In this document: positions 12,381-25,420 of the stretch, in pieces
Numbering within the stretch: position 1 is the stretch's first letter
Layout of the letters: every line of letters starts with the position of its first letter
NCBI GenBank assembly: GCA_026874595.1
Contig: CM049316.1
Span: 59,901,676-59,965,675 of the forward strand
Source of the DNA: Sipunculus nudus
Taxonomy: Eukaryota; Annelida; Sipuncula; Golfingiida; Sipunculidae
Length of the DNA: 64,000 bases
Reading direction: 5' to 3'
The notes under the pieces: model-generated
The model's database searches: none
What the model was told of the DNA's origin: nothing
Seen by the model: the letters and a program-made list of their open reading frames with translations, nothing else
Program-made: the position numbers and the translations under genes

Positions 12381-15300
12381 ATGGCAACAGACAAATCAGA
12401 GATGTTTATTTACTGGGGATCAGGCAGTCCCCCAGCCTGGCGTGCGCTCATCACTCTGAAAGAGAAGGGATTAGATTACAAAGATAAATTGCTATCTTTT
12501 TCGGCCAAGGAACATAAATCGGAGGAAGTGTTGGCTCTCAACCCCAGGGGACAGGTAGTCATTTATTTTCTATGGACAAATTAATAATTATTATTTCTCA
12601 TAATTAGTACTAATTTCTATCAGTTTAGTAAATTTCCCGGGTCCTAGGAAATGTTCCTCTCGGTCACAGAGGACAGAGTAGAAATGTCTGTCAGAGCTTG
12701 GGGACAAGTCGGTAATGCTTTTCTCAGTGCTACAGGACAGATTTGTTTTATACTTCTCAGTCCTTGGGACACTTTATATGCCCATCTTTGAAGAGATGTA
12801 TTATGGTATACCCACTCACCGTCCGTCCGTTAACTGCCAATGTGGCCGTGATAATTTAGCAGGGCATTGATGGATTTTCATAAAACTCACCATAACTACT
12901 TATCAATAGATTATCTCACCTGAGTTCAATTATGGGCAAAATCCACACATATAAGGTCAGAGGTCACTTGGCTATTTTGTGGTGTGCTATAACTTACGGG
13001 GAATTTGATGGATTTTGATAAAACTCAACAAATGTTAGTCAATAAAATATCATGCCTAAGTTTGATTTCCAGCAAAATCCACTCATATTTAGTGAGGGCA
13101 GAGGTTGGCACATTTTGGTTGCACCACCCTGACACCCTGATGGATTTTCATATAACTCATGATGAGTAAATTCCCACCTGATTTACATTCTCAGCTAATT
13201 CATGCATATTTATGGAGGTAAGAGGTCACAGAATATGCAACGGGTGTACTATGTACCATTTGCGGTGCTCTTGTTGTAAATGCTTCTCTTAAGTCCATTG
13301 GGGCAAATTGGTAATGCATCTTTCAATACTGGGGGACAAGTTTGTAATGCATCACTCAGTCCTAGGGAACAGATTGGTAATGTCTCTCTCAGTCTTGGGG
13401 GGATAATTTGTTTATGACTGTCTCTTTTCTGGGGGACAAGATGGTAATGACTTCTCATTTTTTGGGGACACATTGGTAATCCTTCTCTCAGTTCCGTGGG
13501 AAGAGTTAGTAATGCTCCTCTCAATCTAAAAATGAAGCTCTAATTTATATAACTTAAACTGTAATAGGAGAGAAGGTCAATAGTGATACAACCGGTTTCA
13601 CAGAAATAATGTGTAAAATTGATAAACATATCCAAGTCAGTTCATTTCTATATGCATAGAATTTAAACAGTGAACTTCATAGACAATTTTAGCTGAGGTC
13701 TGTGATCCATGGCTCCCTTTTTGAAATAAATTGAGATTTAAAAGCCGTCATAAAATTATTCATGAAATTTCTATATACATGCAGGTAGTTTTAGAAATAT
13801 CTTTAATTAGCTTCACTCTCTCTGTCAGGCTTCTTGAGAATTTCTCTCCACATGCGTCAGATGTGGGCTGCTTTCAGTCTTGTTATGTATAACAAAGCAT
13901 CAGTAGTACATGAAATATGGTACTAGGTGTCGTACATGTAAAGGTTATGTTTTACGTTACAGTATGCAGCGGCTTGAGAATAAATGTTGTGTTCCACTGC
14001 TGGACTTGGGTTAGTGTTTGGGCTTATTATCCAAGTGGTAGTGGTGGGAGTCGGTTCCCTTTTCATGATCGATCATCGGTTTGAGCAAACCGATCGATTA
14101 ATAATAGGTTCAGGCAAATATAAAGAAACATGCAGTTTTCTGTGAACTGTTCTTTCTTAACCAAGCCCGCATGTCTTAGTAATTCTACCTTAAGAAAAGA
14201 AGTTTTTGCCTTTTTTTATTTTTTCCTATTATTAGTAAAATTTGCTTTTAAAAGTTTCATTTTAATTATTTATAATAATCAAGATTTAAACCACAATCCA
14301 GGACATCTACTTGCTGCATAGACCAGAGAATTTATGGAGCATTTTAACGCTTTACCGCCCATATTGAGCAATGTACATCTCGTTACAAAACTCCCCGCTA
14401 ATTCTGAAGCTCCCTGCCAGTTCACAGAGGTTTATTACGTCCTCCATTCTCGCATCTACCATGGTAAACTCAGCTACATACGGAAGTTATTTGGGAACAA
14501 AGACTCATTATCATGATTATGATGTAATCGAAAGTTGCCTTTGGTAATCGAGCGCTTGAAAATGGCAGCAAACCGACTGACTTTCGATAAAACTCGATGA
14601 TCGGCCCACCACTACCAAATGGAAACATGACAAGTCTTTTTCCTGTATACAGCTTTAACAGTAACCTGGTACACAGATTTAACAGTAACCTGGACTACCT
14701 GAAATAAAGTACCACTACATAAAATGCCATGCAAGACGAGGGCCATATATGTACCCTGGCACATTGCCAAGGTGTTGTTTAAACAAGCACTGAGTGGTCA
14801 TTTATTGTGATTTGCTTGAGGGTTATTATTATAGGTCCCAGGCCTCTCAAACTGAGTTCTACTTCTGAAGTGCATGTCAAAGCAGACCTTTCCAGGTAAA
14901 TGTCAATATCCCTTATTCAGTTAAAATCTTGTCTTGGAAAATGCTGAGTCATGGTCACTCAGCATGTTGTGGTAGTTTTGTTGCAGTAAAGACTATATAT
15001 CTGTGTGTCCACTATTATTCAGTATAAGTGTACCTGGGCACATTACCAAGGTGTTGATTAAACAGGCATTGGGTGGTCATATTATTATGATGTGCTGAGG
15101 GTTATTATTATAGGTCCCAGGCCTGTCAAACTGAGTTCTACTTCTGAAGTGCATGTCAAACAGACCTTCCCTGGAAGATGTCAAAATCATTTTTTTTTTT
15201 CAGTTAAAATCTGTCTCAGTAAAACTGCTGAGTCACGGTCACTCAGCATGATGTTGCAGTTTTGTTGCAGTAAACACTATATCTGTGTGTCCACTAATTC

Positions 15301-18300
15301 AGTATTGTTATGGTAGCCATTATTGTTTATATTTTAAATACATATTAAATGTCATTAAAACATAGATTAAAGATACATACTGTTTTTGTCATGATATTTA
15401 GGAATACATATTGATTGTTTAAATTTGTATGAAACTAGTAGCAGAGGAAACCAAGGTCAGATTTGTAGGCCGAAGTCATGAATTTTATAGCAGTAGACCA
15501 ATTGCCATGGAGCTATATAATCATAAAATCAAGTTGTTGACACACAGTGAAAGGTTGTTACAGCATCCATGCATACTGAATAACAATACAGTAATACATA
15601 TATTTTGCAGCATTTACATTATTTGTTGAAGTATATTTTTTTACTTTACAAATTACAGACTAAATATAAGAAAAACTTTGCATGAATGACAAGTGTAAGT
15701 AATATGGCAGTCACACTTTCTACAGATGCAAGATGCTCTTGTGAACAGTCGTTTTGTTCTGTGATTTATGAGATGTGTTCGAAGGTCAAGACAAGTGACA
15801 AGAGATCACTTAGGAATAAGGACATAAAGCTCAAGGTTAAGTGCTTGTCATACTTTTGGAGAGGTTTGAAATGAGCTGGAAAGATCATGTGCATCTGAAT
15901 GATGCAGTTTTGTATATCAGGAATTCTCTAAAAACATTGTGCTCCAGTTTTGAATAAGTGCAAATTATACAGGAGTATATTTGAGGTTATTTATGTATTT
16001 ATGCAGTTTTGTATATCAGGAATTTTTCTTCACGCACAATAAAAACATTGTGCTCCAGTTTTGAATAAGTGCAAATTATACAGGAGTATATTTGAGGTTA
16101 TTTATGTATTTACATTTGTAGGCATTCAGACTTGACTCTTAATTTGTTGTGCCTAACATAAAAGGCCAAAAAATAAAAGTCATGGTTCTCTGGCACCGCC
16201 TGCATCAATTTTAAACCCCCACATCAAACATCTTTAGCTCAGCTTACTATAAGTCATCTGAGCTTTAGTCGTGGTCCATTGTCCGTCCTTGTGGCCTGCC
16301 GGCCGTTAACAGGGCACGTTTTAAAACCGTTGGACCTACGAATAAAAAATTTGACATACAGTTATATGTCCCCAAAATCTCCTACCATACCAAGAATTTG
16401 GTCACTAGGACTTAATTCCTTCGAGATATTAACGAAAAACTTCATTTTTCCATTAAAAACCTATTGTTACACTTTGAGACTGCCTAATATCAAAACCATT
16501 GATCTGTTTTTGATCATATTTAGTATGCATATTCTTCCATACATTTTCTGTGAACATACCAAAAATTTGGTCTGTATTGCTTATTGTTTTGAGTTATTGG
16601 CCCTAACATAATACAATTTAAAAAAAAAAACAGGAAATATATTTACTCACTTAACATGAAAATTGCTGAAGCTGGAGACTTTTTTCAGGGATATAACTTT
16701 ATTTAATCAAGATTAAATTGTTTACCCAAAATTAGATCTGAATTTTGCAAATTTTCTGAGTTAATAGCATAAATAAAATATCAATACCTTAAATTTTGTC
16801 CAAATTTGGCAACAGCATATTGTTTGCCCTGTAGGTACTGTTAATTTATCAATCACAGCATATATACATAAGGATTTAATCTTTTAAAATCTGAAATTTC
16901 GAAGGAATTGATTGAAAAGAGTAGCTTTGATTCAAGTATTCATACACCATGTCGTGTTGTTTACATCAAGCCCACCTTGTAGTACAGCCTTTACTTGTGT
17001 TAAGTAACATACTCAAGGCAGCTTGCCTTTGCTCAGCATGGCCACTACTAGCAAGTTTCTCCTCTGCCCTGTACCCCCCCCCCCAGTTGGTGCATAAACT
17101 AGATGAATGTTATAATTTTCTGTATTTGATTCATTCTTGTTCTAGGCTATGCTACATTTTAGATTTGTATTGTACCACCAGGGTTACAATGATTAAAGTG
17201 CACACTTAATTGGGTCCACAAGGTGGTGTATTGCTGTGAAGGTGTGGTTGTTCATCAGATAAGGAATTCCTTACTTCAGAAGAGTAAAAACGTCACCAAG
17301 TGTGAAATTTACTATAAATTCCAATAATAAATTATAGCTGAGATAGTTATAAGCACAATGATATTGTTTATCCCTCCTTCAACCAACTGTGTATACTTTA
17401 TTTGAAAAGATGTTTATATTTATCAAATAATCTTTTATTTTGTTGGATAAAATTAAGCATGTACTGAAAACTCCAATATGCAAAACTTTTTCATTGTGAT
17501 TTAAGGAATAATCTTGAAGATGCCATGTTGTGGCATTATTTTCTTTTAAATTCAGTTTAAACATTTGTGATTAAAAAATAATAAAATATATGTGTATGGA
17601 TAATAAGACCTGATATATGCTGCACTCTGTATAAATAATGACTGCAACTTAGAATTCTGATATTTTAACTTATATTTTCAGTTGGTTTTTTTTTACAAAT
17701 CTATAAAATTTGTAAAAAAAAAATCAATCTGATAAAAACTATTTATGCAAAAAGTGGATATGCTAAAAAAAATAGGCATTATTCACATGAAATTGAAATG
17801 AAGGTATCGTTCCATTCTGTCCACTTGCCTGTCCATCTGTAAATTATTCATATGCATCACAGTATCTCAAAACTCTTACTGTTTTTCTTCATGACAGTCT
17901 TGTCAGAGTATTAGTTTTGCAATCATATATTTTGAACTTTAATATAACCAAGTAGGAGGGCCCTTTCCTCTTAGCTTCTCATGTGCTTATATATATGAAA
18001 AACATAACAATAGAATATTTTGCATATTTAGCCTTTGCAAAAATTTCAAACTTCAGCTAAGCGCCATGACCCATGGGTCCCTTGTTTTTTATTTTCAATA
18101 GAAACTCACCAGTTTTGACATTTAGCTGTAGCTGCTTGGACATTTCTTTCAAGAAGATGAAATCATAAAATTTTGATAAATTTCCTTTGTAGTGTTTTTA
18201 CTTGTTTAGCAAATTAATCTGTTATCATCATGCCTATCCCTTATCTTTTGACATTTTATTGAAACTTCCAAAAAATTAAAAATAAAAAAAACACCTGTCT

Positions 18301-21300
18301 GCATGGATTTCTGAAAAAAATACCTGAGAACCAAACCTTACTTTTTTTGGCATAACATGTGTAAAGTATATTAAATCCCAGGGTAAAGGTTTCATGCATT
18401 TTCTCTATTTGTTTCAGGTCCCAACCTTCAAACATGGAGACATCGTCATCAATGAGTCATCTGCAATCTGCTTGTACCTGGAGGTATATATATTTCACAT
18501 TTCAGTTTTTGATTGGCAGATAAATACTTCTGTTATTTTCATATTAAGGTTAACATGATTACCTATTAGAGAAATTGCCTTGAAAGGTAATGGGCAAAAT
18601 GCCCTGGAATACTTACAGAACATAATGAGTAAGTGGTACATATTCCAAGTGGGACACACTGTACATATCAATATGTACTTACCTTAGATTCTTTATCTGA
18701 AGCTGAATGTCTATTATAAGCCACACCCAGACTCTGCCCGTGATGCCCTTAGAAAAGTACATTCGGGAAAAAAAACATTAAAGCCACACCTTGACTTCCC
18801 AGCCCAATGCCTGATCCCAGCTGGAGCCATTAAAGTAAATCTTTACCTGGAATTTAAAAAAAAATATGTATAAATTTAAATGCAGAGAGTGCCATGTATC
18901 TTATTAATTTATAAAATATCCCTAATTAATTAATAAAATATCCAGCTAGCTTATTTGATGACTTAATGGTTGTTTAAATTCTAGTATTTCTGCCACAACT
19001 TATCACAATATCAGGAGCAGATCCAGGATTTAGGAAAAAGGGGGGGGGGTGTCCAACCCAGGAGGACTAATGAAAACCCTAAAAAAGGTCCCCAGGCCAG
19101 GCAAAGGGGGGTCCAGCCTGCAACATTTTGTCTGAAAATCTTTAAAAAAAGTTGAGGTGGATGAAAAAGGGGGGGTCCAGACCCCCTGGACCCTCCCCCT
19201 GGATCCACTTCTGAATATCGTTTATATGTCTTTGTGGCTTCACCTTGATCTTCAATTTCAGATCTGTTAAAATATAGCATTATTGTTAACACCACAAATT
19301 TTGAAGGCCAGGTAATTGTTTTCCTGCATTTTAACTGCATATTTTCCCTTAAATTTGATGCACAAATATATGTATATTAGCATTAATAATTATAAGTGAA
19401 TGTAGACTGAAGGAAAAATGATTTTCTACTTCACAAATGCATTATTATCAGTCTCAATGTTTGTTTTGTGTTTGCAGGATCAGTTCAAGAACCAGGGAAA
19501 CAAGCTGCTGCCAGATGACCCTGCAGCCAAAGGTCTAGTCCTACAGCGCTTCCATGAGGTAAAACTGAATGGCTGAAAGTTCAAACTATTCTCTATTAAA
19601 TAATAGGTTTTATTGCACTTACACTATGAGCACACTTCATCAACCTATTTATGGTAGAAATTTTCCCATCTTTAGCCAAATCTGAAAGGGTCAGTAACCA
19701 GCCGAATGTGAGGACAGGCAATATTGTTACATTTTGCTCACAACGGGCCAGCACACAGGCTTATTTATGTTGGCTGGTGGGTCTATGTGCTGTCAGTTTA
19801 AACAAAATGTAACAAAAATAGTCCACTGGCTCCCTTGGTCTGGGGGTAGAGCACAGGGCTCAAAGCCAGGAGATCATGAGTTTTAATCACAGCCAAGTTG
19901 GTGAGCTGAGATTTTCAAGGTTGGCCCCCAAGGTTGGGTGAGCGTTCTACAGGCTTAATGGGGAGACTGTGCCCATTAGTCATGTTTCACTCACAACTGA
20001 GTGCACCTTTTTTGGGTTCCTTCATTTTCCTTGGTGTGATGACCCAGCAATACGGATGACACACCAGGGACCGACAGGAGTGGTACATCATGCCTGGTTG
20101 ACACCAGAATTATTGCATGTAACCTCATGTCCTGTTTTATACCTCCACAAAAAATATTAAATAAAAAATTGCCCACTGGTGCCACACACTGGCATGGTGA
20201 GTGATGTGTTCCCATTTTGCTGGAGACAGGAACATGGAAATGATGTTATAGACTTAATACCATATTAGGTCAGTCTAGTGGGAATGATATAGGAGTGCAA
20301 AAGACATTATTTTTTATAAGAGTAAACAAATTGCAGATATGTTATTATTAGTGCAGATCAATAACATTGATCATTTTTCAGATTTCATGGATGTCAGTTA
20401 TCAGTTTTTAGAATTTGATGAGTATAAGTAATAAGTTCCTAGAATAATAAAAAATATAACAGAAAAACCTAGAATAAAAATGAATAGGTGAGTACAGAGT
20501 AACGTCAGAGAAAGTCATGTAGGTACATAAGCTGGTATCACTGGGAAAACAAAGACCCCTGGCCAGTGAACTGTATGGTTAATGAATGAATGAATGAATG
20601 AATAGATATTTATTCTGAAATAAAAGGCCTCAGGCCCATGGTTCCACAAAAGCTGTATGGTTAATCAGATATTCAGGTGTCGGCCATCTGTAAATGATGC
20701 AAGGTGACCCTTTCTCTTAAAGGGGCCAAATCACCTATCTTACCTTATAAACTAAAGGTAATCCCTTGGAGCTTTCATAAAAATAGATCAGAAAATGGCT
20801 GCTTGTTTTGTTTATAGCAACAAGTTTATAATATGTGGGGGCCTGCTAAAATAATCAAATCAAATTCAACAAGGGCGTCTGGCAGCAGGTCCGATAAGCC
20901 AGAGTTTTGCATACACTGTTTTGCAACAAGTGACCTCCACATATATGCAACCTACTACCACAGGTTACATGTTTTTCCCGTTGTTGCTGTGTTTCCAAAC
21001 ATGTTGTTGAAAAACAAGTTCACACAATCTTCACAAAGGCCTTATAAGAACTTTTGACAACCAAATTTAAATTAACCCTTAGATCATTAATATATACACA
21101 GAGGAAGCCAGAAATCATGTAAATTCTTTTTAAAAAATTAGGTGATTGGGCACCTTTAAGTGTATTTTTCCAGTTTTGTCTCTGTTTTCACAAATGTTGT
21201 GAAATTTTCTAGAAAGCCTTGACCAAATTGCATGAAATTGCACTCAGAAACATTAGAATCCAGACAAAGCAGGAGAATATGGATAGATATCAAATGTTTT

Positions 21301-24299
21301 GAAATATTAATCACCTGCTCATAATATTTTTAGAGAGAGTGGCAAAAAATGCAAAATAACACAAAGAAATGTCAGTAATCACTTGCCTTGAAAACAAGGC
21401 CTCTAATGGGGCAATATCAACATGTTTATAACATGTGGGGGCCTGTCAAAATAAAACAAATTCAACAAGCACATCTGGCAGCAAGTTGGATAAGCAAGAC
21501 CTTTGCAAATGCCATTTTGTAACAAGTGACCTTTCTAGCTAAAGTGAGGGCCCCCCAAGTGTTAGAAATGTGGAAGGCAGCTCAGTGGAGTATCTGTGAA
21601 GAACAAGGCTGTAATTATGTACTGTTTGTAGGGAAACTGTTGAAATTGTTGTAACAAGGTTTTGGTATTGTGAGCAAGTTCATGATATGCAGTAAAACCT
21701 GAAGTATGACCAACATCAGTGGTCAAATTTGTATGGTGGTTGTCTGAGGTTTTACATTAAGAGGGAAAAAGAATATGGTCCTGTAAAAAGTGGTCATTTT
21801 TTTTAGGTGGTTGCAAAACCAAGGTGGTCATTAGGCAAGGTTTTGTATCAGTGCACCATGCCAGCTCCATCTTTTATAAATATTCTTGTAGGATATATGG
21901 TTAATTTGTATTTACATTGAATGTGCGTTTCTGGAATTTTGAAACCACAATGTTTCTGATTTTCTTTATGGCCTCATTCATTGTAATTTTGGTTATATAT
22001 TCCAGTGTGGGCTCAACATACAGGCCAATGTCGTGAAGGAGCTGGCTTACTACATATTATCTTCAGGAGGCAATGTTGACCAAGTGAGTGTTGCATACAC
22101 ACATATATTGAGAAAGACCAATCAAGTTATATTAAATGATGTTTAAGCATATTATCATGATTGCTTTTGCAAGTTCAGAAGCATATTTTATATTCAGTAC
22201 AAACCATTGCACTTTCAATATGTGTTATATGCTCCTCCACTTGCCAGAGACAAATAAAAATTGATGTCAATGAGTGCACTGGTGGCAGACCATATTTAAC
22301 CCTCAAAATCCAGTAAGGTTTATACACTGGTCCAGTTTGTACACATGATTTTACAGTCGTCCAAATAGATTCCTCATTTTTTAAAAAAACGTTTATACAT
22401 GTTTGTAACAAATTTTATACATCCCAAAATCCAACAGGTTAATATACTAGTGCAGTTTGTACACAATTTTACAACAGTCCAGTTAGATTCCTCATTGGTA
22501 ACATTAAATTTATAGGAGTAATCTCTGAATTTTATTTATACCACTTTGTTTTGTGGTGTAAACTCTCAGTTTATAGAGCATTAAGTATAAGATATGTTAA
22601 TTATGTTTTCAGGAAGTGTTGAAGAAGAAGCAGCAGACAGCGTCTGATGAAATAAAACTCTGGGAGGGATACCTTCAGAAGGTTAGTGGATACTGGTGGT
22701 ATGGCAATCAATCAATTAAATCGGTTGCATTTTTGGATAATTGATCATTGTCTTTACCATAAGGATGAAACTCTCCACCCAGGAGTGAATGGGTACTAGT
22801 AATGAGGAGCAGGCAGATACAGAACAAAAAACCACCTGGGCCTATAAATGATGGCTGCTTGGGTTGTATGCACCCACAAGGATGGGACTGAGAAAAGTTA
22901 AAAGTTGAATGAGACTTAACTTTGTCCTGTCTTTACCTTTACTATACTATTCATAAGATACTATTATCAGGATTTATGTAGACAAGAGAAGTTGTTCTGT
23001 GGAACAGATCTGGTTTGTCCCCATCCTCTCACAGAAGCAGGTGTGGAAAATCTTTTAATACCTTGGGGAAGATAAAAAAAAAGACAAATGATGAGTGTTA
23101 TATCAGTAACAAATGCCTGTACTATGGCAAAGTTATCCATGTTCATGTGTGACCTAGTTCTACATGAGGTGCATCAGTGGTGCAAGTTTGATGGCTTTAC
23201 CTTTGTTTTTACCTTAAACTGCTAACATTTTTTTTAAGATAACTTTGCAACCTAAAAAACTGTGCCAGTGCAATCCATATTAGAATTTTCAACCCTGGCC
23301 TTCAGGTGGTGCAACATTGGTCTATGTATGGTGACTGTCACTCAGTTTCTTTCCAAATAATTGTGCTAACATAATTTTAGCGAAATTACATGTGTGAACT
23401 TGAAAAAGGAGTCCAAGGCTTCCATATATGATCTAAACGGAGATCCCTAAATGGTGCATTAATGATGTTAGCAGGGTGTCTTTATGTTTTATTTGTTTAT
23501 TAGTTATATCAGAAATGTTGATGCAAACTCACCATTTCTGTGCTCCAAAATTTGAAATACAAATTGTTTCTACCAAAATCTAAGAGGAGTTCCAAAACCA
23601 GAGATCTTGATCTTCAAGGTTAAATCTATAAAATATTAAAAAAAAATTGTGAACCCCATATTTTTTTAACAACTTCCAACAAATTGTATTAACCGGAATT
23701 CTCAAAATCTGGTGACCTCCAGTGGAATCTTCAAGGTCAAATAACCTAAATTATAGTTAGTCTCTATGATGTCTTGGGAATGTGATTTCTTGTGAATTAT
23801 TGCATTTGTTTCCCTCAAATTTTTACACAAGTTTTCCACCAAGTTCTTGGAACACTGCGCCCCAAAGAGTTCAGGTACTGGTGACCTTGACATAGATCTT
23901 CAAAGTCAAATCTGCAGATTTATATGTTTTACAAAACACTTTAACCTATCAGATAATGCATATTTTTCCCCTCACATTTTGGGATGGTCAGGGGGTTGGG
24001 GGCAAGCAAAAACAAACCCATTTAGGTTCATTCTGTATTTACTACTGATTTTGGTACTGTATTTACAGCAAGGAGCAGGGAACCACTTGGCCAGCAAGGA
24101 CTTCTCCCTGGCAGATGCTTGTTTCTTCCCGTTCCTGGCCATCATGGTACGTCTGGGGCTGCCGATTAAAGACAAACTGCCAGCACTGAGTGCCTACTAT
24201 GACATGGTGAAAGAGCGTCCGTCAGTCAAATCAACATGGCCACCACACTGGCAAGACAGCAACCCACCCGGACAACCATTTAAGGACCTTTTCAACTGA
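12381..24299 (+). CDS. gstr: Glutathione S-transferase, rho-class / 'GST A-like', complete (6 exons, 232 aa)
   Basis: Exons are 12381-12554, 18418-18483, 19478-19558, 22006-22083, 22613-22681 and 24069-24299. All introns are GT-AG and all are phase 0. The start has a strong context (AACCATGG); a likely acceptor at 12370-12371 implies an upstream untranslated exon. The thioredoxin-like N-terminal domain spans about residues 8-85, with WGSGSPPAW (12-20), the cis-Pro in VPTF (Pro60) and the glutathione-binding Glu71-Ser72. The helical C-terminal domain has the N-capping box Ser169-Leu-Ala-Asp172, and the protein ends with WPPHW (213-217). Layout and length match rho-class GSTs of fish and molluscs. 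The expected role is cytosolic conjugation of glutathione to electrophiles. The class is from recall of family sequences; GST itself is certain. Confidence 0.95.
12840..13250 (+). repeat. Dispersed repeat B, copy 2 (about 3 monomers)
   Basis: After CCGTCCGTCCGTTAAC at 12821-12837 come about three diverged monomers of 120-150 bp. Each has GATGGATTTTCATAAAACTCA, AGCAAAATCCA and AGGTCAGAGGTCAC-like segments. Confidence 0.65.
14750..15310 (+). repeat. Tandem duplication, ~280-bp unit, two copies
   Basis: The second copy starts about 280 bp after the first. Shared runs include AAACTGAGTTCTACTTCTGA and GAAGTGCATGTCAAA. Small indels separate the copies. Confidence 0.85.
15902..16112 (+). repeat. 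Tandem duplication, ~105-bp unit, two copies
   Basis: Both units contain ATGCAGTTTTGTATATCAGG and ATTATACAGGAGTATATTTG with near identity. The second copy has a short insertion (TTCACGCACAA). Confidence 0.9.
16164..16230 (+). mobile_element. GGCC-ended MITE, terminal fragment
   Basis: Begins GGCCAAAAAATAAAA and continues through a TGGTTCTC.GGCACCGCC segment, the same terminus as at 63921 and, inverted, at 30804. It stops abruptly where the family A element begins. Confidence 0.75.
16233..18086 (-). mobile_element. Dispersed element family A, copy 2
   Basis: Minus orientation. The start palindrome TGACCCATGGGTC is at about 18067-18079 and the terminal foldback TAGCTCAGC..GAGCT at 16235-16265, followed by a GTCCGTCC junction. 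The interior is strongly diverged from the other copies, so only the termini are secure. Confidence 0.5.
18128..18352 (-). mobile_element. GGCC-ended MITE, decayed partial copy
   Basis: Similar to the complete element at 30468-30804 in opposite orientation. Shared segments are GACATTTCTTTCAAGAAGAT, TTTGTAGTG.TTTTAC, and a terminal ACCTGAGAACCA..TTTTTTTGG. Confidence 0.65.
18484..19477 (+). other. GST intron 2
   Basis: 994 bp, donor GTATAT, acceptor TTTGCAG. It carries the second GGATCC-ended MITE (19013-19213); the remainder is AT-rich with nothing recognised. Confidence 0.85.
19013..19213 (+). mobile_element. GGATCC-ended MITE-like repeat, copy 2
   Basis: Inverted ends GCAGATCCAGGATTT and CCTGGATCCACTTCT enclose G-run blocks that match 3506-3711. 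Confidence 0.7.
19830..20163 (+). mobile_element. tRNA-derived SINE, near full length
   Basis: The head (GGCTCCCTTGGTCTGGGGG, then GTAGAGC) resembles a tRNA D-arm/A box, and GAGTTTTAATC is a decayed B box. It is followed by a unique body and an A-rich tail (ACAAAAAATATTAAATAAAA). Similar flanks (GTCCACTGG at left, GCCCACTGG at right) may be the target duplication. Confidence 0.55.
20580..20604. repeat. (GAAT)n microsatellite
   Basis: About six tandem GAAT units. Confidence 0.9.
20717..21159 (+). mobile_element. MITE family with TTAA target sites, copy 2
   Basis: Perfect TTAA at both edges (20717-20720 and 21156-21159), with 17-bp inverted ends AGGGGCCAAATCACCTA and AGGTGCCCAATCACCTA. Interior alignable with 1223-1688. 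About 440 bp, no coding capacity. Confidence 0.8.
21418..21540 (+). mobile_element. Internal fragment of the TTAA MITE
   Basis: Repeats the 'CATGTTTATAACATGTGGGG..CCTGTCAAAATAA..CAAGTGACC' interior of the element at 20717-21159, without its ends. Confidence 0.65.
22290..22500 (+). repeat. Diverged tandem duplication, ~120-bp unit, in GST intron 4
   Basis: CAAAATCCAGTAAGGTTTAT..CAGTTTGTACAC..GATTCCTCATT occurs twice, about 122 bp apart. Confidence 0.75.
22682..24068 (+). other. GST intron 5
   Basis: 1.4 kb, donor GTTAGT, acceptor TTTACAG. Nothing recognised apart from phrases such as GACCTTGA and CTTCAAGGTCAAAT that recur in the bivalve-type satellites elsewhere in the window. Confidence 0.7.
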
Positions 24300-24434
24300 A
24301 ACCTTGTCACAGTTTTCAGATTAACTAAGGGTATCTGTGCTGATACCTTTAACCAATGAACAGGTTGCTTTAGTAGTGCACTGTGGCAAGCATTTTGTTT
24401 TCATCCAGGGTTTCATAGTTGTGATATTTGCATA

Positions 24435-24717
24435 AATAAAACCTTTGTGAATGAGATGCCTTAACTACACAAGTGAACATTAGTTTAAACTAGTCTCATT
24501 GACATCTCATGTATATTATCTATGCCAGCATTATTGACAATTTTGATATTAAATATTTCTGTTCTATTACCTGTGTGTCAAAGACAGATCTTATAAATAA
24601 TATATCTTTACAGTATCTGCCTACAATATGAACAAGAATTTTCAATTCTTCAATGTTTCCTTGTTTTGTCAGAGAGTTAACATTTTTGTAGGCATTTTAA
24701 ATATTTCAAACAATAAA
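24435..24717 (+). promoter_or_regulatory. GST polyadenylation signals
   Basis: AATAAA occurs at 24435-24440 and at 24712-24717, 136 and 413 nt after the stop codon. Which is used cannot be told from the sequence. Confidence 0.45.
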
Positions 24718-25420
24718 GGATAAATTTGAGTAGTTTATTGTATGGTGAGATTTTGTAAATTGTTTCTGAAAAAGTGAAAATTGCGAAAATTTAACCTGGA
24801 TGTCAACCACAGTATTTAGCCATGATGCTTTTTCTGTGCTTATGAAGTAGGGATTAGAGGTTATTATCTAAACCTTGAGCTGCATGTGGCTTTATATAAA
24901 TGTTGTTTGTGGGTTGTGCATAGACAGTTGAAATCAATCTTCAGTTCCATGTAACAAGTAATAGAGTGGGAAATAAATTTGAAAGAACATGTCTTGGCAT
25001 AACAGAGTTTGATAAGTAGGAATTTATCTTGTCAATGCTTTAGTTATTATTGCCCAATTGTTGTTGGGTAAAAATTTTTAATATGAGGCAGCAGGTCTGT
25101 AGTTATTTTTTGTTAAAGCATTTTTTTTTTACTTTTTATCCTTTTAGAAACAGTACTCCTGCAATGGGACAATACTGTGAGATCTAATATTGTTACATCT
25201 TTCACCTTTATTCTTATACAAAAATAAAAAAGTGCCTTCCCAGAAATTTTGTTGGTCAGTTTATTTATGGTGAATTATACATTACTGTTGTGAAAAGTGG
25301 CAATTACAATTGGAAAATTACATCTATATTATATCCAGATGACCCCTTCCCCAGTTCTAATATGTAGTGTTTCTACCTATTATGGAGAAAATGAGAGTGC
25401 TGCCAATCTAGGTTTAATAA

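Larger units (their letters stand above)
12555..18417 (+). other. GST intron 1 (5.9 kb), repeat-filled
   Basis: Donor GTAGTC, acceptor TTTCAG. Contents: repeat B, two local tandem duplications, a GGCC-ended MITE end, a family A element and a second decayed MITE copy. About 13.3-14.7 kb shows only runs of 'GGGGACA..TTGGTAATG' short diverged repeats (12640-13520) and unique AT-rich DNA. Confidence 0.8.
19559..22005 (+). other. GST intron 3
   Basis: 2.4 kb, donor GTAAAA, acceptor TTCCAG. It contains a tRNA-derived SINE, a GAAT microsatellite, the second TTAA MITE and a fragment of a third. Confidence 0.85.
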
